Assembly: GCA_902478865.1 (NCBI GenBank) | Contig: CABSNA010000030.1 | Coordinates: 1 to 11,012 of the forward strand | Source: an uncultured Collinsella sp. | GTDB taxonomy: Bacteria; Actinomycetota; Coriobacteriia; Coriobacteriales; Coriobacteriaceae | Direction of reading: 5' to 3' | DNA length: 11,012 bases | Part shown: in pieces, positions 5,385-11,012 of the stretch | How positions within the stretch are numbered: position 1 is the first letter of the stretch | How the letters are laid out: each line of letters starts with the position of its first letter | Made by a program: the position numbers and the translations under genes | Notes under the pieces: model-generated | Databases searched by the model: none | The model's input: only the letters and a program-made list of their open reading frames with translations | Told to the model about the DNA's origin: nothing

Positions 5385-6740
5385 CTACTTGGGCGCTCTG
5401 CCACTACGGTCGCGCTCGCTTTGCTCTACGCGCCACTCTTCCCAGCCACGGCCGGCAGGCTGCCAAAACGCACCGCGCTCCAGCCCATCGGGCAAATAGC
5501 GCTGATCGACCCAACCTTCGGGATAATCGTGCGGATACTTATACACACCGTATTCGTCACTGCCCGGACGGTGACGATCGCGCAGATAACTCGGCACCTC
5601 GCGCAGCCCACTAGAATGGATATCGGCCAACGCCGCGTCAATCGAGGCCTCACATGCGTTTGACTTAGGCGCCAAGCACACATAGAGCGCAGCCTGAGCC
5701 AAGTTAATGCGGCACTCGGGATAGCCAATGACCTCGGCAGACTTAAACGCGGCATGCGCTACCAAAAGCGCCTGCGGGTCGGCGTTGCCAACATCCTCAG
5801 AAGCCTGAATCATAATGCGACGAGCGATAAACTTGGGATCCTCCCCTGCATCGATCATACGCGCAAGCCAGTAGATCGTGGCATCGGGGTCGCTGCCGCG
5901 CATAGACTTAATAAACGCACTGATAATGTCATAGTGCATGTCACCGTTTTTGTCATACGAAAAACCGCGGCGCGGATTGGCAATCTTCACGTCATCCACG
6001 GTGATGGGATAGCGCTCCCCCGCCGCCGGCGCGGGCGTTCCCTCGGTATCGGGGCGCGTGACGGCAATCTCGCTCGCAAGCTCGAGCGTCGTGAGCGCCG
6101 AGCGAGCGTCACCCGCTGCCAGCGTGCAGATGGTCTTAACCGTATCCTCATCAGCCGAGAACTTGCCGTTCAGGCCCTGCGGCGCCTCGAGCGCACGCTC
6201 GATCAGCGTGGCGATATCCTCGTCCTTTAAGTGTTCAAGCTCCACGACGCGACCGCGTGAGAGCAGCGCCGAGTTGACCTCGAAGTACGGATTCTCCGTC
6301 GTAGCGCCAATCATAATGACGGTACGGTTCTCAACTGCATGCAGCAGCGCATCCTGCTGCGACTTGGAAAAGCGGTGAATCTCGTCGATGAAAAGAATGG
6401 TGCGACGGTCGTACGTATTCAGACGTGTCTTGGCCTCGTCAATCACGCGGCGCAAGTCCTTCACGGTGCCCGTCACGGCGCTGACCTCGACAAACTCACT
6501 CTTGGTATGGTTGGCGATAATATGTGCCAGCGTCGTCTTGCCCGTACCGGCCGGCCCGTACAGAATCACACTCGACAGCACGTCGTGCTCAATTGCGGCA
6601 CGCAACCACGAGCCCTTACCGACGGCCTTTTGCTGACCCACATACTCGTCGAGCGAATTGGGCCGCATGCGCACCGCAAGCGGCGCATTCTGAAAGGAAC
6701 GCTCACGCGTCGAAGCAGAAAAAAGGTCGTCCATAGCCAT
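5385..6740 (-). CDS. rarA: Replication-associated recombination protein A (RarA/MgsA), AAA+ ATPase
   Basis: RarA is a clamp-loader-like AAA+ ATPase that acts at stalled replication forks and in recombination. With the start at 6740 it has 451 residues, normal for the family. Seen in order: the N-terminal LAVRMRP...LDEYVGQ box, Walker A GPAGTGKT (62-69), Walker B FIDEIHRF (117-124), sensor 1 GATTENP (145-151), the LLSRGRV arginine region (about 159-165), sensor 2 GDARSAL (210-216), and the C-terminal MgsA domain (FSYDKNGDMHYDIISAF onward, EDPKFIARR, ASEDVGNADP). The start is uncertain: ATG at 6740, ATG at 6734 and TTG at 6752 are in frame, and none has a strong ribosome binding site. A TATACT box at 6774-6779, without a good -35, might be a promoter. 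It otherwise follows the dGTPase gene by about 50 bases and may be cotranscribed with it. No clear terminator follows. Confidence 0.95.
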   Translation of the reverse strand: MAMDDLFSASTRERSFQNAPLAVRMRPNSLDEYVGQQKAVGKGSWLRAAIEHDVLSSVILYGPAGTGKTTLAHIIANHTKSEFVEVSAVTGTVKDLRRVIDEAKTRLNTYDRRTILFIDEIHRFSKSQQDALLHAVENRTVIMIGATTENPYFEVNSALLSRGRVVELEHLKDEDIATLIERALEAPQGLNGKFSADEDTVKTICTLAAGDARSALTTLELASEIAVTRPDTEGTPAPAAGERYPITVDDVKIANPRRGFSYDKNGDMHYDIISAFIKSMRGSDPDATIYWLARMIDAGEDPKFIARRIMIQASEDVGNADPQALLVAHAAFKSAEVIGYPECRINLAQAALYVCLAPKSNACEASIDAALADIHSSGLREVPSYLRDRHRPGSDEYGVYKYPHDYPEGWVDQRYLPDGLERGAFWQPAGRGWEEWRVEQSERDRSGRAPK

Positions 6741-6794
6741 CCCGTGCGTCAATCAAATACGTTTTCCACTAACAGTATACCGAATAAATACGAA

Positions 6795-8042
6795 CTACCG
6801 TTCGTTAATATAAGTACGGTGCGGAAACTTCAATCCCGGGAAAAGCTTGCTCGTAAGTTCGCAGAAATAACCGTCCGTCATGCTCGCAATGTAATCCACG
6901 ACCGCCTGGTCTTTATCGCCCTGCCAGGCATAGGTGCGATCGTAGTAGGAAAGCTGCTGCTCAATGCAGGAGATGTGGTGCTTAAAGATGTAAGAGGACT
7001 CGTCGCCTTCGTTTATATCCTGCAGGCAACGGTCGTAGAGCTTTTCAAAGGCCTCGCGCAGCTCCGCTTCGGAGTCGCCTTCGATGCCGCCCTTGCTATA
7101 GATCTTCTCGTAGTTCTCGCGCTTAGCGCGGCGGATTTCCTCAAACAGGTCCTCGCTCATCTCGATGCGCGGCTTGCCATAGCTGTGCTCGACGATATCG
7201 ATGGAGGCATGCGTAAGGATCCAGCTGTTGTATGCTCCGCCCCGACCGTCGTCAAAAGCATCGGGTGACAGCAGACCCGCCGCAATAGCGTCTTGGCGAT
7301 CGCGCCCCACATAGGCAAGGATATCCGAGATGCGAACCACGCAGCCCTCGAGCGTCATGGGGCGCAGGTGCTCAATTGCGCTGTAACCTGTGGCAATGCA
7401 ATCCTCAACCGTCTGATCGAACTGGTCAAAGGAGCTCATGTCTGAGAGCTCAAACATGCGTTGCTCATACTCGCCGTTGTGGCACAGTACGCCATCGAGC
7501 GTCTGAAGCGAAACGTTGCGGCCGTACAGAGCGTCGAGCACACGGACCGACTGCACGTTATGAAAAAAATAACGACCCGTGCGGTCGTGGTAAATATCGT
7601 TGAGGAATCGCTCACCGGCATGACCAAAGGGCGTGTGACCCAAGTCATGGCCTAAGCCAATCGCCTCGATCAGATCGCAGTTGAGCCCCAGGGCACGCCC
7701 GATATCGCGAGCGATGCGCGAGACAAGCTGCACGTGCAGCCCACGACGCGAAAGGTCATCATTGCTGCGAAAACTGAAGACCTGCGTTTTGCCTGCATAA
7801 CGGGTGTATGCGGGCAGATGCAGAATCTTTTCGGTATCGCGCATGAAGGCCGGACGCATGAGCGTGCCCTCGTCTGCAGTCCGATCGACACGTCGGATGA
7901 CCTGGTCGTCACCGCATCGATAGGGATTAACGACACCCGAGGCGCGGTCGGCGGCGATACGCTCGACCAGCTCGGGCGACAACGCCGCGGGAATGCGATC
8001 CATACGCGCCTTAATGGCGGCCGTCTGTTGATTAATTACCAT
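6795..8042 (-). CDS. dgt: HD-domain deoxyguanosinetriphosphate triphosphohydrolase-like protein
   Basis: Enzymes of this family hydrolyse dNTPs to nucleoside plus triphosphate and help set the dNTP pool. The 415-residue protein has the complete metal site of the HD fold: H103 (GLHVQLVSRIARDIG), the H132-D133 pair in GLGHDLGHTPFGHAGE, and D240 (RISDILAYVGRD). The upstream KTQVFSF box (85-91) also matches. The segment before the first His reads AYTRYAGKTQVF rather than the AFRRL...KTQVF of E. coli Dgt, pointing to the shorter-substrate or less studied branch found in Gram-positive anaerobes, so nucleotide preference is open. The ATG at 8042 is chosen because AAGGAG lies six bases before it; a TTG at 8069 lacks a site. 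It starts 31 bases after the prepilin peptidase stop and is probably cotranscribed with it and with rarA. Confidence 0.88.
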   Translation of the reverse strand: MVINQQTAAIKARMDRIPAALSPELVERIAADRASGVVNPYRCGDDQVIRRVDRTADEGTLMRPAFMRDTEKILHLPAYTRYAGKTQVFSFRSNDDLSRRGLHVQLVSRIARDIGRALGLNCDLIEAIGLGHDLGHTPFGHAGERFLNDIYHDRTGRYFFHNVQSVRVLDALYGRNVSLQTLDGVLCHNGEYEQRMFELSDMSSFDQFDQTVEDCIATGYSAIEHLRPMTLEGCVVRISDILAYVGRDRQDAIAAGLLSPDAFDDGRGGAYNSWILTHASIDIVEHSYGKPRIEMSEDLFEEIRRAKRENYEKIYSKGGIEGDSEAELREAFEKLYDRCLQDINEGDESSYIFKHHISCIEQQLSYYDRTYAWQGDKDQAVVDYIASMTDGYFCELTSKLFPGLKFPHRTYINER

Positions 8043-8073
8043 GGCATGCTCCTTAAAAAGGGCGCGCAAACGG

Positions 8074-8496
8074 TTACAGCGTACTACCCACGACCTCGAT
8101 TATGGCAAATATCGGCACCAAAAACGGCAGCAAAGGCAGGGAGCGTGATTTTGCAATGAGACAGGCGGCGGCAAGGATCAGGAGCGCAACCGCAAACGCG
8201 ACGACACCACCCAGGGGATCGAGGGTACAAAGGGCAAAGAGCGCCTTGGCATCCCCCATGCCAAGGCCAGGAGCGTGGCGAACACGACGCCAGAGTGACT
8301 CAGTAAGCACAAGGGCAAGGTAGACGATGACCGCAAGACCGGCGTGGTCAAGCGCCGTGTTAACGCCCTCGTCGAGCCAAACGCCTGCAAGCGCCGCCAC
8401 GGCACACGCGCCGGCAAGCTGATTGGGAAAGCGTCGCTCACGGGCATCAATCGCCGCGCCGGCAAAGATGCAAATCCAAAACGGGATATAAACCAT
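8074..8496 (-). CDS. Prepilin peptidase (A24 family), short form
   Basis: A 140-residue polytopic membrane aspartic protease of the type IV prepilin peptidase family, which clips the positively charged leader from pilin-like proteins in the membrane. The two catalytic aspartates are visible: D17 in AAIDARERRFPNQL and D82 in the GxGD motif GLGMGDAK (78-84). Hydrophobic segments cover about 3-16, 26-40, 52-66, 84-112 and 118-137. It lacks the N-terminal methyltransferase domain and so resembles CpaA/TadV or archaeal types rather than PilD. No pilin or secretion gene is in the window, so its substrate must be encoded elsewhere. The ATG at 8496 is chosen because AAGGAGGT, a full match to the 16S rRNA end, lies five bases upstream; the same frame extends to 8541 without a start of similar quality. 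It begins only 31 bases after a terminator. Confidence 0.88.
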   Translation of the reverse strand: MVYIPFWICIFAGAAIDARERRFPNQLAGACAVAALAGVWLDEGVNTALDHAGLAVIVYLALVLTESLWRRVRHAPGLGMGDAKALFALCTLDPLGGVVAFAVALLILAAACLIAKSRSLPLLPFLVPIFAIIEVVGSTL

Positions 8497-8501
8497 CGAA
8501 C

Positions 8502-8523
8502 ACCTCCTTGGGCAGCAGCCCAA
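8502..8523 (-). promoter_or_regulatory. Strong Shine-Dalgarno touching a leader hairpin
   Basis: On the minus strand a 6-bp perfect stem (TTGGGC at 8518-8523 and GCCCAA at 8508-8513, loop 8514-8517) runs directly into AAGGAGGT (8502-8509), sharing its two A residues. The hairpin could tune access of ribosomes to the prepilin peptidase start, or stabilise the 5' end of the message. The overlap is only two bases, so the core GGAGG stays free when folded. Confidence 0.5.
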
Positions 8524-8527
8524 ACGC

Positions 8528-8567
8528 AAAAACCACCACAAAGATACCTGTCCTTTGTGGTGGTTTT
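8528..8567 (-). terminator. Strong hairpin terminator after the glycosyltransferase gene
   Basis: A perfect 15-bp stem (8529-8543 with 8553-8567) encloses a 9-base loop. It starts eight bases after the TAA of the glycosyltransferase. On the minus strand the stem ends in GGTTTTT, a fair T-run, and the A-rich opposite arm also allows some function on the plus strand. The symmetry is much better than chance would give. Confidence 0.88.
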
Positions 8568-8575
8568 AATGCTGG

Positions 8576-9871
8576 TTATTTGGCGCCTTGCATGACCTCG
8601 TCGAGGGTAACGCTTACGGCGTGCTGTGTCGGCACCCAGTCGACCTTCAAGAACAGTGCAGCCACCGTGATGGGGATATAGCTGAACATAAAGATCGGGA
8701 AGGTAAACAGGTTGGTCACCAAACGCCACTTTTGCGCGCAATGAATATGCTTGTACTCAAAGATGGTCGTGAGCAGCGCCAGGATAAAGAAAGTCTGATA
8801 CATCATGGCGAAGGTCAAAATGAGTGAAGCGGCGCACGCCTGCATCTCGACTTCGGTAGCCAAAAAGCCATGCGAAAGACCGCCCACGATGAGGAACGTC
8901 GCATTGGCGAGCATCGAGATCAGCGATAGCAGCATACCCGGGGCGATCGTCATGAACATGTCGTAGGCGGCAAAGCGATGGTAGCGGAAGGTCGACTTGA
9001 CCAGGTGCTTACCATACGTAAAGAACACCTGGTAGAAGCCCTTGGTCCAACGCATACGCTGTTTCCAGGACGCCTTAAACGTCACGGGCTGTTCGTCAAA
9101 GAACTCCGCCGGTGCATAGCCAATGCGAATGCCGTGAATAGCGCAGAACGTGGTGAACTGAATGTCCTCAGTCAGCGTGTGGAACTGCCAGCCGTGCATA
9201 CCCTCGATAACACTGGCGGAGATGAGGTAGCCCGAACCCGAGACGGCACAAGACGTCTTGCAGATGTTGCGCGCGTTGTTGAGAAAGCGCGCCTCGCGCA
9301 GGTACCACGTAGCATTAGCCGCCGAGATCCACGAGCTGCCGAAGTTCTTGGAATTGCGGTAGCTGGTGACCACATGAAAGCCCTGGTCAAAAGCATCGTT
9401 CATCTTGGAGACGTAATCGCGGGAGATAACGTTATCGGCATCGAAGATAAAGTAACCCTCAAACGTATCGGGATACTCGTTAAGGATACGGTCGAAACCG
9501 TAGTCCATGACCCAGCTCTTACCCTTGCGGGCCAGGTCGTTGCGCTCGTACACGATAGCGCCCGCCTCGCGAGCGAGCTGAGCCGTGTTATCGGTGCAAG
9601 CGTCGGCAACCACGAAGACCTCGATAAGCTCGGACGGATAATCCTGATCCTTGATGGAGCGAACGAGGTTGGCGATCACGGCCTCCTCGTTATGTGCCGC
9701 GATAAAGAAGGCATAACGATGCAGTTTCTTGGCCTTAGGGGGCGCGACCTCGCCACGAAGAGCGCCAATGACAAAGAAGACCACCTGGTACAGAAAGCAG
9801 ACCGTAAGCAGCGTGACGACAATCTGGTTGAAGATCACGATGGGTGTGTTGGTTTGTAAAAAGGCGAGCAT
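8576..9871 (-). CDS. Membrane-bound family-2 glycosyltransferase (processive synthase type)
   Basis: The 431-residue protein has the plan of cellulose/hyaluronan/NodC-type synthases that build a polysaccharide or glycolipid from a nucleotide sugar at the cytoplasmic membrane face. An N-terminal helix (about 9-37) precedes the GT-A domain with AAHNEE (58-63), DACTD (90-94), the metal-binding DADN (144-147), the catalytic TED (234-236, in LTEDIQ) and the QRMRW motif (271-275) of processive GT2 enzymes. Three or more C-terminal helices lie at about 303-335, 347-372 and 386-409. The sugar cannot be told from sequence. The ATG at 9871 is preferred because GGGAG lies five bases upstream; the TTG at 9886 has no site. 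It stands alone between a possible promoter and a strong terminator, so it is probably monocistronic. Confidence 0.9.
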   Translation of the reverse strand: MLAFLQTNTPIVIFNQIVVTLLTVCFLYQVVFFVIGALRGEVAPPKAKKLHRYAFFIAAHNEEAVIANLVRSIKDQDYPSELIEVFVVADACTDNTAQLAREAGAIVYERNDLARKGKSWVMDYGFDRILNEYPDTFEGYFIFDADNVISRDYVSKMNDAFDQGFHVVTSYRNSKNFGSSWISAANATWYLREARFLNNARNICKTSCAVSGSGYLISASVIEGMHGWQFHTLTEDIQFTTFCAIHGIRIGYAPAEFFDEQPVTFKASWKQRMRWTKGFYQVFFTYGKHLVKSTFRYHRFAAYDMFMTIAPGMLLSLISMLANATFLIVGGLSHGFLATEVEMQACAASLILTFAMMYQTFFILALLTTIFEYKHIHCAQKWRLVTNLFTFPIFMFSYIPITVAALFLKVDWVPTQHAVSVTLDEVMQGAK

Positions 9872-9905
9872 GCAGGCTCCCAGCAACGCGTTACGTAAAC
9901 AATCG

Positions 9906-9935
9906 TATATCTTACCGCAGGCTTACCGAGTTCAA
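9906..9935 (-). promoter_or_regulatory. Candidate promoter of the glycosyltransferase gene
   Basis: On the minus strand TTGAAC (9930-9935) is followed after 18 bases by GATATA (9906-9911), inside the A/T-richer stretch TAAGATATACGAT. The -10 match is weak. Its position between the rluA-type stop and the glycosyltransferase start is sensible, and no clear terminator separates the two genes. Confidence 0.3.
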
Positions 9936-9953
9936 GAAACCACCTAATACTGA

Positions 9954-10967
9954 CTAGGCTTCGAGCAGACCGAGCTGCGGGACGATTTCGTCACCGGCGG
10001 CAGTGCGGCCAAGCGAACGAGGGGCCAGGTCATCCAGAACCGCCGCAAGGTCCCACGGCAGCTCGTCACGGCACTCGATACGCTCCCCCGTCACGGGATG
10101 GTCGAATGCCACGCGCCAAGAATGCAGGAACTGCCTGGTCAGACCCTGATCGGCACGCGCATCGCACTTGCCGTAGAGTGGGTCGCCCACGCAGGCATGG
10201 CTGATATGGCGCATATGCACGCGAATCTGATGCGTGCGACCGGTAAACAGGTGGCACTCGACAAGCGTGTAGCCGTCGTCGAAGCGCGTGGAATAAAAGC
10301 GCTCGAGCACCTTGAAAGTCGTGATGGCCTGGCGCGCAAAGGGGTCATCGGAAACCGCCATCTTCACACGGTCGCGCGTGGAGCGGGCGATACCGGTGTT
10401 GATAGTGCCCTCGTCCATGGCGATGTGCCCGTGAACGAGCGTGATATAGCGACGGTCGAGCGTGCGCGTGCGGATAAGATTTTGAAGCGCGCGCTGGGTG
10501 TCGTCGTCCTTTGCCGCGAGCATAAGGCCCGAGGTATCGCGATCCAGGCGATGCACGATGCCGGGGCGGTCCTCACCCTGCACGGTACCAAGATGATCGA
10601 TGCCGCAGCGGTAGACCAGAGCGTTCGCAAGGGTGCCGCTCTCGTGGCCATGGGCAGGATGACACACCAGGCCGCGCTGTTTAGAGAGCACGATGAGGTA
10701 GTCGTCCTCGTAGCGGATATCGAGGGGAATGGCCTCGGGAATCACGTCGGTCGGATCGTGCGGCTCGGGCAGGTCGACCGAGATGCGGTCACCGGAGCGC
10801 ACGGCATACTTTTTTGATAGGCAGGTCTCGCCGTTGACGGCAACGGCGCCGCCCTCGATCAAGTGCGCGCAGGCAGAGCGCGTGGGGCAGCCATCGTTGG
10901 CGCCCAGATAGGCGTCAAGACGCTGACCAGTGGAATCGTCGGCAACAAGAATATGGATGTCGGCCAT
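9954..10967 (-). CDS. RluA/RluD-family 23S rRNA pseudouridine synthase
   Basis: This 337-residue enzyme isomerises specific uridines in structured RNA, in the RluD group most often in 23S rRNA. The N-terminal S4 RNA-binding domain covers about 14-65 (QRLDAYLGAN..., then GGAVAVNG). The catalytic domain starts near 85 with YEDDYLIVLSKQRGLVCHPAHGH. The active-site motif HRLDRDTSGLML lies at 139-150 with catalytic D142, and the conserved TGRTHQIRVHM and DPLYG follow. Length is normal for RluD-like proteins; the target uridine is not determined here. The ATG shares one base with the TAA of the upstream frame (TAATG), so the two genes are probably coupled. RluD-type genes often follow lspA in Gram-positive genomes. 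Confidence 0.94.
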   Translation of the reverse strand: MADIHILVADDSTGQRLDAYLGANDGCPTRSACAHLIEGGAVAVNGETCLSKKYAVRSGDRISVDLPEPHDPTDVIPEAIPLDIRYEDDYLIVLSKQRGLVCHPAHGHESGTLANALVYRCGIDHLGTVQGEDRPGIVHRLDRDTSGLMLAAKDDDTQRALQNLIRTRTLDRRYITLVHGHIAMDEGTINTGIARSTRDRVKMAVSDDPFARQAITTFKVLERFYSTRFDDGYTLVECHLFTGRTHQIRVHMRHISHACVGDPLYGKCDARADQGLTRQFLHSWRVAFDHPVTGERIECRDELPWDLAAVLDDLAPRSLGRTAAGDEIVPQLGLLEA

Positions 10968-11012
10968 TAACGCTCATTCCTTTCGCGAATCTTGCGGGCA
11001 CGCTCCCCACGC
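10967..11012 (-). CDS. 3' end of an upstream gene (possibly lspA)
   Basis: A minus-strand frame enters at the right edge and ends at TAA 10967-10969. The visible residues are RGERARKIRERNER, a strongly basic and acidic tail. This would suit the cytoplasmic end of a membrane protein, and lipoprotein signal peptidase (lspA) commonly precedes rluD-like genes. Fourteen residues cannot identify it. The TAATG junction with the next gene supports a real coding end. Confidence 0.5.
   Translation of the reverse strand, partial: RGERARKIRERNER

Noticed and set aside
8978..9859. 293-codon open frame on the plus strand opposite the glycosyltransferase
   Set aside because: Antisense shadow of a clear GT2 gene with all motifs on the minus strand.
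9887..9953. Terminator after the pseudouridine synthase gene
   Set aside because: Only a 4-bp CCTA/TAGG repeat without a T-run is present.
1..11012. CRISPR array, insertion sequence, tRNA or phage genes
   Set aside because: No spaced direct repeats, transposase or integrase frames, cloverleaf-like sequence or phage structural genes were seen on either strand.

Overview
The window looks like an ordinary chromosomal segment of a GC-rich Gram-positive bacterium. My best guess is an actinobacterium of the Coriobacteriia (Collinsella or Olsenella type). This rests on the strong GAGGAG/AAGGAGG ribosome binding sites, the GC-rich third codon positions, a SigB/SigF-type sigma operon, and the mix of housekeeping genes. 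It is inference, because no rRNA or other marker gene is present. All genes but one lie on the minus strand, so the biological reading order runs from the right end of the window to the left.

In transcription order (right to left): the last codons of an unidentified upstream gene (10967-11012) overlap by one base the start of an RluA/RluD-type pseudouridine synthase (9954-10967). A membrane-bound family-2 glycosyltransferase follows (8576-9871) and is closed by a strong 15-bp hairpin terminator (8528-8567). Directly after it comes a compact group: a small prepilin-peptidase-like membrane protease (8074-8496) with a near-ideal Shine-Dalgarno, an HD-domain dGTPase-like triphosphohydrolase (6795-8042), and the replication-associated AAA+ ATPase RarA (5385-6740).

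Next is a tightly packed four-gene stress-sigma operon with overlapping or nearly abutting ends. It encodes a membrane-anchored coiled-coil protein of DUF948 type (4699-5289), a short RsbW-like anti-sigma protein (4329-4706) that seems to have lost its ATP-binding residues, a SigB/SigF/SigG-type sigma factor (3536-4327), and an AI-2E family transporter with a long acidic tail (2127-3539).

The only plus-strand gene (1881-2120) encodes a 79-residue two-helix membrane protein of unusual codon use. It sits between the transporter and a minus-strand terminator (1759-1788), and looks like a later insertion. The left end is the 5' two-thirds of alaS (1-1686), with its own promoter directly behind that terminator.

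Most genes are conserved housekeeping functions. The parts that deserve attention are the sigma operon with its degenerate kinase and membrane partners, the isolated small plus-strand membrane gene, and the prepilin peptidase that starts immediately after a terminator with a hairpin touching its ribosome binding site. I see no CRISPR array, insertion sequence, tRNA or rRNA gene.
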